Of a stretch of DNA of 64,000 nt, positions 29,832-43,392 are shown one piece after another. The position numbers and the translations under genes are program-made. The notes under the pieces are model-generated. The model made no database searches, was not told the origin of the DNA, and saw nothing but the letters and a program-made list of their open reading frames with translations. Origin of the DNA: Jacaranda mimosifolia (lineage: Eukaryota; Streptophyta; Magnoliopsida; Lamiales; Bignoniaceae). The stretch covers positions 28,791,299-28,855,298 of the forward strand of contig CM032128.1 of assembly GCA_018894105.1 (NCBI GenBank). The letters are read 5' to 3'. Each line of letters starts with the position of its first letter. Position 1 is the first letter of the stretch.

Positions 29832-32800
29832 ATTCGTCTCCTCAAATACATGTTTATGAACTATTTACTTGTCGAAATTAGAGAAGTATAGAATGAGAAT
29901 TCGAGTTTAAATTTACTAATTTAAGAAGTATGATAAATACGACTATTCCACATATAAAAATGTTAAGCAAAATAAACCGCTGTATATGTGATTATATTTG
30001 GACTTGAATTTGGGTTTTTTTTTAATCAATAATTTTAGAAAGGAGGAAGACATACATACTAATAGATTTAGTTCAAAGCTGCGTGCGTGTCGCCACCCAC
30101 CTTGAAATAGGACAGGATGGGAGCACAATCAACTCTAATTTTTGAATCGAATAATCATTTTAAATTTTAATTAATTACGCCACTTTAAAAATGTTTTTGA
30201 ATGCTATTCAAGATAGTGAAAAATTTATAAAGTGCAACAGGAAAGATTTCAGAAGGTAAGAATAGAAAACATTGTTTTATTTTACCACATTGAGACACGC
30301 GCAAATTCTTTCTGTAATAATTATATTATCAACGGATTGGATAATACGTTGTACAATGTGCATAGTCAATCTCTAGTATAAAAGCAATATGAATTCCCTT
30401 TAAAAGAAGTGCAAAATTGAAGATATCAACACATAGGAATTCATTGTGGACAAATTTCTTGAATTCTCAATGGTTAGTCTCAAATATGTTATCGCTTAAG
30501 ATGATGAGTACATTCAATTGATCTTGCATAAATTGATAGTAGAGAAATCACCTCTTGCTTGAAGGATTTCAAAGACTATATATCTCAAACATAAATGAAA
30601 AGAGATGAATTTTGAAAACTTGATCTCGAGTTAAAGATAGAAGAAGATCACTACTTTCCTAGAAAGATATAAAACATTGTTGATTCCTGTGAGGCCAAGG
30701 CAATATGATGCATTAGTACCCATCAACCAGTCGAAAACAAAAGCCTAATGGATCTAGTTATCGCAAATTATTAAGACACACAGATAAGAATTATCGAAAG
30801 TGTCATTAAATTGAAATCTCCAAAAAGAGGATGACTGACGAAGCAAATGTGACAAAAATGAACCAACTTTTTGATGGAGTGGAAAACCTAAACCCATTAG
30901 CTGTATTATTAGGGGTGAACTTGGCAGAGAATCCTAAGAAATTGTAGGTGAACACTAAGGCCATCTCAACATATTTGTTTGTTAGAACACCTTTAACGAA
31001 AATAATGAACTAACCTTGATTTGGAGGCATGCCGGCATTACCCTTAACCTTATGGTGCTTTTTATCCCCTCTCTTGAAAAGTTTGTTAGTAGATTTGTTA
31101 AGTCAATTCACCCTCAAAATACAACAAAATCATCAAAGTTTGTAAATAATAGTTTTGAAGAGTTTCTCTAAAAACATTTTATGACTTTAATCATGAAAGT
31201 AGATATGGAGACAGATATTATGTTGAGAAAATGATTGCTTCTAGCTTGTTTTTGTCTAGTAAATTCATAGGGGTCTTGTATATTTATAATTAGTAAAACA
31301 ATAAGTCAATTGATTATCAGTCAATACACTATTTAAGTTAAACATTATGTTCGTTTAACCTAAACAAGTCATACAATGATTTATGAAAAATTAAATATTG
31401 AATTTCGTGATCATATATAACTCTTCAATTTTATTTCAAAATTAAAGAAAAATAAGAAGCCATAAATTTAATTGCTTGCATATGTTGAGTGCTGGGTGCT
31501 TTTTCTCTAAGGGTTAGTTTGCTTGGAGTGATATGATTATGAATGATATACAAACAAATGAATATGTTTTAAGAGATAAAATAATATAATTTCATATTTG
31601 GTTGGTAAGATTAACTGAAAAGTAAATTAAAACAAAACATATAATTTTACGATTATAACCTTTTATTATTTATTTTAATATATCTTTTTATATACTAATT
31701 AAGGGTAATTTGGTCTTTTTAAATCTTATCATATCCAAGAAAAATGTATCAAGCCTCTCACATCTTGATCCATATTCCAACTTAATATAGGGTCAATGAC
31801 TTATCATGGGCCCTATATCAAGGTAAATAAATAATAAATTTTGAGTAATTTTATCAAGTATAATCAATCAAAACAAACAAGTCCTAAATATACATAACAT
31901 AAATTAGCCTGTGCACTTTGCATTCCATTTTCCATTCAGATACTTCTTATAAATACATATAAACAGGGCAAGATTTACTTTTTCTATACCTGATAAAGTC
32001 ACACATCTTTTTTCAATACAGAACATAACTTCTCAATATTGTTATGGACTTATGGTGGAAGTACGTTCACAACCTAAAAAACATACATTGCACATGGGAA
32101 ATTTATCTAGTTCAAAAGTGCATGAGAGCAAAAATTCGTATTAAAGATTATCTTTGGAAAAAGAATGAAGCCTAAAAGCACACTTTACATGCTGAAAATT
32201 CGAAGGAATTTTGTCTCAAGCCCTATATTGAGTAAGAACAATTTTGAGTTAGTTTTTGAATCTGACGAATTTATACTTATAAAAAATGAGATAAGTTGGT
32301 TAGGACTACTTATGTGATGGTTTGTTTAAGTTGGACGCAATTACCATTATACCAAAACTTGTATTAAATGTGAAGCATATAATAAATTGAATTCTTCTTA
32401 GTTATTTGACTCTTCTAATTTATGTTTATATGGTTGATTAAATAAAAGGCATCATCATTGGCAACAGAAGAAAAAATAATAATAATAAAAAATATATATA
32501 TATATATATATTTAAAAAAAAAATTCTTGAAAATTGGTCTAGATGCAATGTAGTAGTGATTTCCCTAAAAGGTTGAAGTGGGAATTGCCATGTACCGATA
32601 TTTCTACAAGATCAAGAGTATTTTTATCCACTTACTATTTTCCTTTTTTTTTTTTTTTTTGGCAGAAAAAATATGGTATCCAATATAAACTCCACTTCCA
32701 ATTTGGTTGTTTCAACTTTTTAGATTGATTGTCATTATTTGAGTAATCAATATCATTCAGTGATTGAAATGATTGATTGGCTCGAATTATGTGGGCGGCT

Positions 32801-34220
32801 TTATATTTTATGCAAGCAGGAGAATGTTCATGAAAATGATAAAACAAGCAATTCATACACTGCACATCGACCCGCCCAACCAACCACAAAAATTTTATGT
32901 ATAAATGTACACTCGATACATATACATTCAGTAAAAGAGAAAATCAATTGTATGGTGAAGATGTAATGATTTGAAAACAGTTACCACAATAAAAAGAATC
33001 AATCAATTACAACCAAATAAAAATTCATTCATGTAACTTTGAGAAAAATTATAAATAATAGTAAAAAATAGTTTAGATAGGAAAAACAATACCCAGAAGA
33101 GAAGTTGAAAATATAAAAAAGAAAATGTTCTAAAAAAAAACAAATATATATATATATATATATATATAACACCATGAACTTTCATGCATCAAACTATTAT
33201 GTGGTAGCAGCAGGAGCAGTACCGAGTTAGTAGTTATTCTATATAAACATGAGGATTTAGAAAAATAAAGACATTTTAGAAAGAGCACTTAAAAACACAT
33301 TAAAAGAAGGCACACTCTTTACTAATAATATAAATTACATGAATGGAAATTAATTTGGATCATTTGATGCAGATATAATGAATACCATAAAAAAGCATAC
33401 CTATCGAAACACCTCTGCGTGAAATAAAAACCAGCATTACATAATTTTATATATAATTAGTGAGGATTATAATTAAATACAATTATAAAATCAATACAAA
33501 AATAAAATAACTCCAAAAGTTCTAGGGAAATTGGAGTTTTTAGTTTTAATTACAGTTATCTCATTTAAGAAGTTAAGTGTTTTCAAACTTATTTATCCTG
33601 AGTATTAAATTAAGTACACTAATAATGTGACGACATTGTTTTGCAAAGATGATCATATTAAATGTGTTAAAAGGGTCATCTATGGTTGCATTTGATTGAT
33701 CCATTAATGGTTAGAAGACGGTTATTTTCATCATCATCTTCTCTTAATTAGATCAATGTTGGATGAATTAGGTATTTGATTGAATATGTCAAACTTAGTT
33801 GATTCTAAAATTTTACGATTAAAAGGATGTCTAGCTTAAATTTGAATGTGATGTGTTGGATCTAAGTTGGACTTATAACTGATGCTGCTAAAAATTAGAT
33901 AAAAGAACAATTTGACATATTGACTAAAATTGACCTAAAATTAATTAAGTAAAAAACCAAAGAGCCCAAAGGGTAAGCCAAACTTATAAAGAAGGGCAGG
34001 AAAATCCGAATGAGCCTAAACCCACCAAAATAAAAACTGAAAAAAAAAAATCCCAAAAAAAAATTGCACATAAGAAATCATTTGCAAAAATTCTCAAAGT
34101 TGAAGAACTTTCGAGAAGAAAAAATCTCTTTACACGCGTTTTGAAAAAAATAAATTGTTACATTGCTATTTTCTAGAAAGGACCTTGCTCCATTTTCAAG
34201 CAACATCAAAATTGATATCA
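29832..34220. other. AT-rich intergenic DNA, no gene seen
   Basis: No host gene is recognised. The stretch 31040-31290 has a weak gag-like look in one frame (SLEKFVSRFVK...FEEFL) but is too decayed to call. TA microsatellites occur at about 32490-32512 and 33143-33168. Copy B of the local duplication lies at 32550-33450. Confidence 0.5.
32550..33450. repeat. Local duplication, copy B (with insertion)
   Basis: It matches copy A at 28494-28925 in the same order, but about 430 bp (roughly 32905-33340) has no match and a T-run is added near 32644. It is preceded by a TA microsatellite, as copy A is by an AG one. Confidence 0.6.
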
Positions 34221-34225
34221 ATATA

Positions 34226-35079
34226 TGATATGGGATAGTCCAACAGACCTAATCCAATAACATTCGACCAGATAAGAGATGCGACATGTGACAACCCAAT
34301 CGGCTGTCAGGCCCAACCCATTAGTAATCGAACATGTAATTGACCAGGCATAAGCCCTCTCTAGGCCATTTAGCCAGTATGAGTATCAACACCTCACTCG
34401 ATCGACCAGAATGTGGTCGATTAGATCGAGAATGATTATTCAGCCCTCAACCAGAGGGATATTTGAATCCAACAGAGTTCCATCGCCTCAACCAAAGTAT
34501 GTGCAGACAACTCACAGGCATCCTAAGAAGTTGATCATAGTAGTTTAGAACAGGTCCACGACCACCTCTCTGCTGCAGTAAATGCTTGATAAGTGGCACG
34601 CCTCCACATTAATGGTGTGTACCACTTCATGTACCACCCTTCTGCAGAACAAGAGTATTATACGCCTCCATCGTACCGCCGTGTCCTATGGAGCTAGAGA
34701 TGGAGCCACCTGGTGAAGTACACAAAAGGGAAAAGACCTAAGGGTCCTCAGGTGAAGACAAAAGTCCACTCTGTATGAGCAAGGGCATCATTGACATATC
34801 AATCTCTCTAGAAAGGCTATAAATACCCCACTACCACTCTTCAGCAAGATATGCTTATTATCACTTAAAGGCCTCACTCAGTTGCTCTACTATCTAGTCA
34901 ATTAAGTACTGACTTGAGCATCAGAATGCCATAGCGAAAGGCACATTGGCTATCCTGACGTATGCTATTAGTTGTAGGACTCGATTCGACTATATCCTCA
35001 TACTCTTTCTCGACCTCCTACTGGTCGATCTCATTGAATTGAATCCTGGAATACCACCAAACAATTTTTTCCATCATCA
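34226..35079 (+). repeat. 5' LTR of element 2
   Basis: It starts TGATATGGGATAG, ends CCATCATCA and matches 43657-44504. TATAAATA lies at 34818-34825. Sequence after the LTR (TTTACCGCCATTTCTTG) is where the primer binding site should be. Confidence 0.93.
34818..34825 (+). promoter_or_regulatory. TATA box in 5' LTR of element 2
   Basis: GGCTATAAATACCCC has the same context as the TATA box of element 1. The 3' LTR keeps it at 44243-44250. Confidence 0.65.
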
Positions 35080-35699
35080 TTTACCGCCATTTCTTGAGTC
35101 TATAAATGAGAAAAAATTATTAACACAAGGCGAGCCATTTCTGAGAGAGAGGAGAACAGAAGGTCCCCAACCACTCCTTCTCGACCCCAACAAGAACAAG
35201 ATGTGGCTGGACCTAGTTCTCGACTAGAATAAATAGTAACTTTGACTATACCTCAACTCATGTAGTTGATCAATGAGTAGATATCAGTTGAGATTTCAGC
35301 TCAACTATCAGCTGCTCTCAACAAGCACAACAACCAGTTCGGGCCAGCCGCCATTACCATCCCTCAACCTTCACAGTGTGAGGAGAGGCCCCCGAAGGAG
35401 GATAGGGACAGACAAGAGATAAGACATCCCCTACTCGATGAGAGGATAGCACAAGATACTTCCCAAGAGAAAAAACTCGACCAAACCCCCCGGAAGAAGT
35501 CGTCGATTCTGTTGATCACTTCGCTCGACCCGTTTGAGTGACAAACACCTCAAGAAAATAGAAATTTGTCCTAAGTTGATCAAGAAGAATGGGAAGAAAT
35601 ATCACATCAAGTGCAATAGTTGAATAGATGCCTTGAGGAGATTTTCAGGAACAACATGGAAAGGAACCCCTACTATGAAAGTGCACCTTGACTCGCTGT

Positions 35700-36590
35700 G
35701 AGTGAGAGTTGCCATTTGTTTAGGAGATAATCGACGAACGCATCATTGTCGATATTAAAGTTCCGACCGGTCTGCTTAAATATGATAGCCCATCTAATCT
35801 GAACGAGCATTTACTCCAATTCAAACGCATGATGCAGCTCCATGGGCATAATGAATACATCCATGTTAAAATGCTAGTCACTACATTCCAAGATATTGCA
35901 CTCGACTGGTTTGTTAAGTTGGAGCCAGCGTTGATTTACACATATGACCAGCTTCGCGACAAGTTCCTCCATTAGCTTGCCAGCCGAAGAAAAGCAAAAC
36001 TCCCCTATACTCATTTGTATACAATTAAGGGAGAGTCCCTTCGAGATTTTTTCACCAGGTTTAACATGGAGGTGTAGAGATTGACAATCCCTGAATAGAA
36101 TTCTTGATCGATGTGTTGTTCTTGGGTCTTTGACACAAATAGTGCACCAACATGCAGGTCAGAGAGAGATTGAGGACAATGGAAGAGCTACTCGACCTTG
36201 CTGAGAGGTACATGACCTAGGAGGATATGAACAGACTGAAATATGGTAACCCAGATAATGACAACAAGAAGGCCAAGGAGAAAGATGACAGATATCATAA
36301 GGATGGTCATTGATCCCCTATCAAGAGATTTCACAACTGTACATCGCTGAACACTGCAAGGAAGTAGGTGTTGTTTTCCATTCAGCATGATAACCTCAAA
36401 AAGCCCAGGAAGTTGACTGAGATTGAGGCAATGAAGAGATCAAAAGAATACTGTCACTTCTATAGATAAAAAGGGCATGGCACCGAGGATTACTTTAATT
36501 TGCACAATAAGATCGAAAGGCTTATTCGACAAGGCCACCTGAAGAAATTTGTTGATGGAAAAGCTAGACAAGAGATTGGCCAAGCCAACT
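35700..36590 (+). pseudogene. gag polyprotein remnant, element 2
   Basis: Pieces in shifting frames read ERIIVDIKVPTGLLKYD, NEHLLQFKRMMQLHGHNEY, ALDWFVKLEPALIYTYDQL and ESLRDFFTRFNMEV, the same gag core as element 1. A C-terminal block near 36440-36590 corresponds to the CHFH...EIERLIRQG part. Several stops and shifts occur after about 36075. Confidence 0.83.
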
Positions 36591-36899
36591 AGACTCCTCA
36601 TAGAGAAAGATCGGTTAGCCCAAGAAAAGAGAATAAGGGAAAGAAGCCCATCGATCCACGCCTACCCCTCAGGGGCATGATCAATACTATTGCCGAAGGC
36701 CCGTTAGGAAGAGACTCCAAGTCAACTAGGAGACAAAACCAGAAGAGGTTGGAATCAACAAAGTGTACCCCAATCAAAATAGTTTTCCAACTCTTCATTA
36801 GCACAGAACCCATTTCTTTTTCAGATTCTGACCTCTCATACATTGAGAATTAAGGCACTGACAATAAGTTGGATTGCCTCTTGTTGTGTCAGTTAAGAT

Positions 36900-37290
36900 A
36901 GCCAACTTTTAGGGCAGAAAGGTTCTGATCGACAACAGTAGCTCCGCAAACATAATTTTCTTGTTGACACTGAAGATGATGAACATGGCAAAGCTGATGT
37001 CTGAGATCATCCCTGAAGGGTCCATAAACTTGTCTACCTCATTTGGTAAAGCACCCCAACAAAGGATGCTCATGGTCAACTACTCGGTGGTTGATGCACC
37101 ATTTGCATACAATGCTATAATTGGATAACTAGCGCTGAATGACTTTAGAACCTTTGTCTCAACCTATCACATGAAGGTCAAGTTTCTAACAGCTGCTGGG
37201 AATTGTGAATTGCTTTGCAACATAAAGGAAGCTTGGCGATGTTACACTATCTCGGTCGAGGCAAATGAACAGAAGGCTCGACCAAAACTA
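36900..37290 (+). pseudogene. Aspartic protease remnant, element 2
   Basis: VLIDNSSSANIIFL matches the active-site region, with S in place of the conserved G after D-N. It is followed by MLMVNYSVVDAPFAYNAIIG and LNDFRTFVSTYHMKVKFLT. One stop interrupts the second block (near 37126). Confidence 0.8.
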
Positions 37291-37559
37291 AAACCATCAG
37301 GAGACGTCCCAGTAACAGAACTCGAAGAGGGGGACGGCAAAACAAGAAGAGAAAGTTGGAGGAGACTAGGGTCGAATCGATTGGGGAGTTCAAGACTATA
37401 GAACTTGAGCCTAAGAATATAGACAAAACCACAAGGATTAGGATTGATTTGGGGAGCAGCATAGAGTGCTTAGTGGTCGATTTCGTCAGAAAGAATATTA
37501 ATATTTTTGCTTGGAAAGCTGCTGACCTCTAGAGAATCGACCCCAGCATCATCGTCCAC

Positions 37560-38318
37560 CACTTGAATGTAGACCTTTCATTCAAGCCAATTAAGCAGAA
37601 GACCAGGACCTTCAATGCTAAAAGATGTCAAATCATCGAGGAAGAGGTTAACAAGCTTTAAGAGGCAGGCTACATTGTAGAAAGTTAATATTCTAGTTGG
37701 CTTTGTAATATAGTTCTTATCCCTAAGAACGAGGGAAACTAGAGAATGTGTAATGACTTTACTGATTTGAATAAAGTTTGTCCTAAAGACCTTTACTCGC
37801 TACCTCGTATAGATTTATTAGTTGATTCTACTGCTGGTTGTGATCTTTTAAGTATGATGGATGCATTCCAAGATTATTATCAAATTTTCATAACCCCTAA
37901 AGATAGGGATAAGATTTCCTTTGTGGTCCCCAACAGTGTATATTGTTTTCTAATAATACCTTTTGGTCTAAAAAATGCAAGTGTAACCTACCAAAGACTC
38001 ATGAACTTTATGTTCAAAAATGAGATCGGAAGTACCATGGAGGTCTACATTGATGACATGATTGTTAAAACATAAAAAGAGCAAAACCATTTAGTCGACC
38101 TTAGTCATACATTTTCAATTTTGAGAGCATTTTGTATGAAGCTCAATCCCAACAAATACACATTCGAGATGAGAGGGGAAAAATTCTTGGGATACATAGT
38201 TAGTCAGAAGGGAATAAAAGCAAACCCACAGAAGATCCAAGCAATTTTGAACATCTCATCTTCTCGAACAGTTAAAGACGTGCAGTGTCTGGTCGGAAGG
38301 ATCATAGCTCTGGGGTGA
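37560..38318 (+). pseudogene. Reverse transcriptase remnant, element 2
   Basis: The palm is open for 109 codons at 37746-38075: CNDFTDLNKVCPKDLYSLPR, MDAFQDYYQIFITPKDRDK, VYCFLIIPFGLKNASVTYQR and EVYIDDMIVK, with the YIDD catalytic box intact at 38046-38057. After a TAA come AFCMKLNPNKYTFEMRGEKF and VKDVQCLVGRIIALG. This RT is better preserved than that of element 1. Confidence 0.9.
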
Positions 38319-38830
38319 TTTATTGCTCGACTAGCAGATAAAAGCTTACCATTCTTCAAAATTCTCAAGGATACGTGGAAGTTCCAATGGACGACACAAT
38401 ATAACCAGGCCTTGGTCGAATTGAAACAATACTTGTTAGCACCGCCAATGCTAGCTAAGCTGGAGGTCGGAGAGATCTTGCATATTTATCTGGCAGTCTC
38501 ATCGATAGCAATTAGCTCAATTTTGGTCTCCACTAGACATGGCACCCACTGACCTTGGTACTACAGTAGTAATGCATTATAAAGCCCAGAACACAATTAC
38601 TTGAAGATTTAAAAGTTCACTCTTGCTCTGGTCAATGTAGCCAGGAAGTTGAGGCCCTACTTTCAATCTTATTCTATTATTGTCCTGACGAATTAGCCAT
38701 TAAAATAAGTGTTGTCAAAACCACATATGTCGGGAAGGTTGACGAGATGGGCCATCGAGTTAAAGGAATTTGATATCACTTTCCAACCTCAAACTACTAT
38801 AAAAGCCCCAAGTGTTAGCAGATTTTGTTG
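38319..38830 (+). pseudogene. RNase H remnant, element 2
   Basis: Fragments FIARLADKSLPFFKILKD, LLAPPMLAKLEVGE, SPEHNYLKI, RKLRPYFQSYSIIVL and LTRWAIELKEFDITFQ follow the RT in order. At least five stops occur. Confidence 0.82.
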
Positions 38831-38879
38831 TGAAACGACTCGACCTACCCGATGCACTTGACCAAGATTCTCTCATCTC

Positions 38880-39310
38880 CACTTTGCACGTTGGTAGCTC
38901 AACAACTTTCTCAAGATGAGGAATAAGCATTTCCCTGTGCTTCCCACAGGTCGAGGAGTACGACTTCGCCATTAAACTCGACTACCCCATTACTAATAAT
39001 GAAACAGAGTATGAGACCCTTCTTGTTGGCATGAGGATAGCCGTCGATAAGGGAGTTGATCAACTGGCAGCCATTACTAATTCCTAGCTGGTTGTAGAGT
39101 AGTTTGAAGGGAATTTTGAGGCTAAGGGGGCTACAATGAGCAAGTATTTAGTGGAGGTCAAGAAATTACAACAGTAGTTCAGGAAGTTCACTATCAACCA
39201 AGTCCCTAGATTAGAAAACGAATGGGCAGATGCCCTATCAAAATTTGCTAGCTCGACAAAGGGAACCAAAGAAAGAACCATTACATTTATGGTCTTTGAC
39301 AAATCCATTG
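38880..39310 (+). pseudogene. Second (archaeal-type) RNase H remnant, element 2
   Basis: VEEYDFAIKLDYPITNNETE, YETLLVGMRIAVDKGVDQL, EGNFEAKGATMSKY and VPRLENEWADALSKFASSTK show the Tat second RNase H. The first block with its catalytic Asp is frameshifted and poorly preserved. Confidence 0.78.
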
Positions 39311-40560
39311 TAGGTGGTTTTGACCAAAACCTGATCACGCAAATCCAAGAGTCAATTCCCTTCTGGCAGGATGAAATAAAAGCTTACCTAAGGGAGGGAA
39401 AAGTGCCCGAGGGTAAAGCACAAGCACGTAGACTCAGAGGTCAAGCAACGAAGTTTGTCTTAACAAGTATGGTCAACTCTACAGGAAATCCCTTTTTGGA
39501 TCACCATTGAAGTGCTTGACACCAAAGAAAGCTCGAGAGGTCTTACAGGAGGTATACTTAAGAATATATGGTAATCACTTTGGAGGATGAACATTGGCCC
39601 ATAAAGTCATCAGATATGGATATTTTTGGCCAACTTTGTTAAAAGATGTAGTCGGCTTTGCCAGGAAATGTCCATCTTGCCAGGTCCATTCCAACATCCT
39701 TCACTAGCCTGTGTCAACCCTAGTACCAGTTCAGATCAAGTGGCCATTCGACTAGTGAGGGATATATATAGTTGGTTCTTTCCCAAAAACCACAGGTCAA
39801 AGAAAGTTTATGATTGCTTCGGTCTAATACTTCACAAAATTGGTCAAAGCAGAGACAATCTCGAAGATGACTGATGCGACCATCAGAAGTTTCCTATGGA
39901 AAAATATTGTTAGCCGTTTTGGTCTACTTAAAAGTATTGATATCGGTAATGGGACGCAGTTCCCGAGCAGGAGCACGAGCAACTGGTGCAAAAGCTTGGG
40001 AATTCGACAACACTTCACCTATGTCGGGAACCATCAGCCAATGGGCAAACAGAAGTTACAAACAAGACTATCTTAGACTACATCAAGGCTCAACTTGAAG
40101 GATCAAGAGCAAGTTGGGCAAATGAACTCCCTAGGGTACTGTAGGCATACAAAACCACTCCTAGAACTACTATAGGCCCGAATCCTTATAGTCTGGTCTA
40201 TGGGTTAGAAGCAGTCATTCCAATAGAATTGATACAACACATAGTTTGAGTAATCCACTAAAACCCAATTAGAAATTAGTCTGAAAGAAAATTTGACCTC
40301 GAGACAATCGATGAACTATGCCAACAGGCATATAAAATGATTCAAAGATACAAGTTAAAGATGGCCCAGCATACAACAAAGGGGTTCGACCAAGAAGCTT
40401 TAAAGTGGGAGACCTCATCCTCAAAAAGTCAAAATCTCAAAAAATGTGGGCAAGCTCGACCCGAAATGGCAGGGCTCCTACACAGTAGTCAAAGTGGCAA
40501 AGCACAACTCTTATCGACTAGCAAATATTAATGGCAATGAGCTCCCTAGACCATGGAATG
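39311..40560 (+). pseudogene. Integrase remnant, element 2
   Basis: The frame 39289-39510 gives IPFWQDEIKAYLREGKVPEG and ARRLRGQATKF upstream of the zinc-binding domain. Core pieces include KMTDATIRSFLWKNIVSRFG and DIGNGTQFPS around 39865-39965 (second catalytic Asp region, here IGNG in place of the usual DNG). A C-terminal piece near 40440-40530 matches the GKLxPKWxGxYxVVKV end block. Stops are frequent. Confidence 0.82.
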
Positions 40561-40683
40561 CATTGAATTTGAAACAAATTTACATGTAAAGAGACCAAGG
40601 TCTCTATTCAACTGTTTTGTAATATGATTCCAAATCAATAAAGATGACTTACATTCGACAGCTACTCACTTTCACCAGCAACC

Positions 40684-40853
40684 ATGGCTCATAGCCCAAC
40701 TTAATAAATGAGTTGATCATTTAAAGTTGACCCCGTAGTCGACCACAAATTGATTTCAAACCACAACTATGGCTTCTAGCCCAACTTAATAAATGAGTTG
40801 ATCGTTTAAAACCGACCACAATCGACCATAACTTAAAATTGACCCTATAGTTA
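40684..40853 (+). repeat. Short tandem repeat between pol and antisense gene, element 2
   Basis: Two units begin ATGGCTNNTAGCCCAACTTA at 40684 and 40769, period 85 bp. They include AATAAATGAGTTGATC and GTCGACC-like words. Position matches the 68-bp repeat of element 1. Confidence 0.6.
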
Positions 40854-41299
40854 ATTATCACATTCAAGTTGTTCTACGTTATAATGCAAAGATTAAACAG
40901 GAACTTGAAGTTAACAAAGTCCCAAAGTCGACCTACGATCGACTACGGCACCAAGCCTATTCGTTTGATTACAAAGATAATGTTTTAAGTTGACCAAGAA
41001 GTTCACTATAAAGATTATTTCAAAACCAACTTTATATAGATCAAGTCGATGTAAATACCCTTCTATCTATCTAATTATTCTTTTACAAGTCGATCACATA
41101 ATTGACTACTAACTTAGTTCTAAACCAATTAAACATCACTCATTCCTTTATTAAAAGATAGAACTATTCAACCAGTTACTTGAAATGAAGGTTTACTCCA
41201 TCATCCATTGATGCAATCAATTTTAAAAAATTAAAGCTATAAAAGAAAGTGGGCAAATCGACAAGAAAAATGAACAAAAAATTGATATTATGTAATCAA

Positions 41300-43160
41300 A
41301 TATCAGTTTACATTACAGAAGTTGTTTCTTGCTCATACATCTGATCAAAATGCTATGCAGTTGAAAAGGATTGAGGTGCTCCTTGTCCTCAGGATGAAAC
41401 TGATACCCTAAGAACTCCAATTGTTTCATAGCCTTCTCAAATGCTTTTTTCGCATCATCAATTGAGAAGACAACACTAGCATCTTGAAATGCCTAACACA
41501 ACATAAACTGTTGCACCGCCTCTTTCCTTATACCTAGCAATGCTTTGAAGAACTCATCATGAGCACAATTGCTTGCGTTGTTTTACCCATGCGCCCGACC
41601 AATCTCGCATTTCATAGCAACTCCTTGACGCTGCTCTTCTTCATCACAGTTAACAATAGTTGTCCATATTTCTTCTCGACCTATTTGGTTAGCTGCTCGA
41701 TCCTCAACTGCATTGAATCGAGCTGAGTTTTGGCTATTTTAGCATTATCTTGCTCCTTCTGGAGCTCCTCCTGATCGTCGAGGGCCAGTTCTAACCTCTG
41801 GTAAAAATGGTAGCCCATCTAGCTTACTATTGAGGAATTTAAGCATAAACTTGGGTAAAATGCATAAAGCTTGACTAGATACTTACCATATTCACGTGAT
41901 ATGCGAACGTCTTCAGGGCTTCGAGCTGGCTCATCTCCAACATCTTCTTCTGGTCAGACATGAAAAGTTCAGCCATCATCACCTTTAGGGGACTAGCTCT
42001 AGACGACTCTGCTGTTATCATTGATGTTGAATTTTGGACTGGGATGTCAGTCCTGTACCTTGAAGAATGAAAGTTGGGCAGTAGGAATAATTCGTCATCT
42101 GATTGAAGCCTGAAGAGAGAGGGCCCACCAGCTTTTCCTTTCCCCTTCTAAGCTGCAGTCTTCTTTCAAGCAGGGCCAGACTGCTTGACAATAGGCCTCT
42201 TTTGACAAGGCGCAAGTCGTTTGCCTCGATAAGCATTGGTCGGGCACAAGAAAAGCAAATATGTCATTATTAACCAGAAAGTTAAAAAACCAAAAATTAA
42301 AGCAGGTTGATGATGGTGTCTACCTAGTGGAGCATCAGCAAGCAGAACCAGCAGGGCAAGTGATAAACCTGCCAGCACCAAGTTCCTCTCCTCGATGTAC
42401 CCTCATGCTTCCATTTGGCCAAACTAAGTTAAATCCCAGGTAGGGTTCTCGTTCCCAGGCATCTCGACGTTCCCTCTTAGCCACCCCCCTAGGAATATTA
42501 AACCCGACCCCACCTGGTGCTCGAACAAAGAAGTAGCATTTTTTCCACTCTTGGCCATGTGAGGATGAGGGGGTCACCAAGAAGTTTCGATGAGGGTAGG
42601 CTGTGAAGTAATAAAAGCCCGACTCCTCGGAGCTACTCGACTTTCAGGACACCAGGAGGTGGAAAAGGTTAGAAAAATTGGCAAAAGTTGGAGGTTGGTC
42701 ATGTATTCGCATCAAAACGACAAAACTGTACAAAGTTGAAAAATAGTTTAGAAGAAGTTGGTTATGCAGACTTGGTGACCAATCAGGAGGTTAACTATGG
42801 GTTGTGCTAAGGGAAACCTAAGTCCACACTTCAGGGCATCTTCAAAAATTGTGATGCAACCAACTAGAGATCAATGCATCCTATCACTGGGGCCATGGAC
42901 GATCAGCTCGAACCCTTAGAGAATGTGATATAACTGCCTAATCAAGTTGAGATCCCCATCTTTAATCTTAGATATGATCTCTCTATATTGGTCAAGTGTA
43001 AATAACCGACCACGAGAGACGGGAGGTTGACTTGGCCCAGCCTCACCCCCAACTTCTACTCAAGTTTCACTCGAACTCTCAGATATGCTAGAATTGTCAT
43101 TGGAAGACTCGTTAGCCCCGCTAGTTGAGTTACCTACCCCTCTAATCAACTAAACATCCA
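41300..43160 (-). pseudogene. Antisense spliced gene in Tat element 2: Transposase_28-like domain plus coiled coil
   Basis: Homologous to the antisense gene of element 1. Reading the minus strand: FEDALKCGLRFPLAQPIVNL, then ESGFYYFTAYPHRNFLVTP and GQEWKKCYFFVRAPGG; a donor after CCACTAG at the same place as the intron of element 1; then FMSDQKKMLEMSQ, in which the Gln that became a stop in element 1 is still Gln. An intron at 41827-41886 follows AYHVNM, the same position as 10069-10153 in element 1. The next exon has MGYHFYQRLELALDDQEELQ and a coiled coil, then FQDASVVFSIDDAKKAFEKA and LEFLGYQFHPEDKEHL. Stops and shifts make it a pseudogene. Function unknown. Confidence 0.75.
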
Positions 43161-43392
43161 ATCGGGTTTCCTCACTATCACTTTTCCTATCGCTAACCTC
43201 ATCAAAGACTCTCAACATGCTTGATATATGAGATATGTTTGAAATAAAGAAAAGTAAATTTGTTCGAAGTTAAAGGAAACTTACGCAAATAACAAGAACA
43301 GAATGAATTTGGCTAGTGCAAAAAGGTAGTAAATAGCAATGCTCGACCTCCCAAGTTGTTGTAAAAGTGTAAATAAAATTTTTCACCGTGCT

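Noticed and set aside
31040..31290. Possible gag fragment (SLEKFVSRFVK, FEEFL)
   Set aside because: Only weak likeness in one frame with stops and no neighbouring pol; not enough to call an element.
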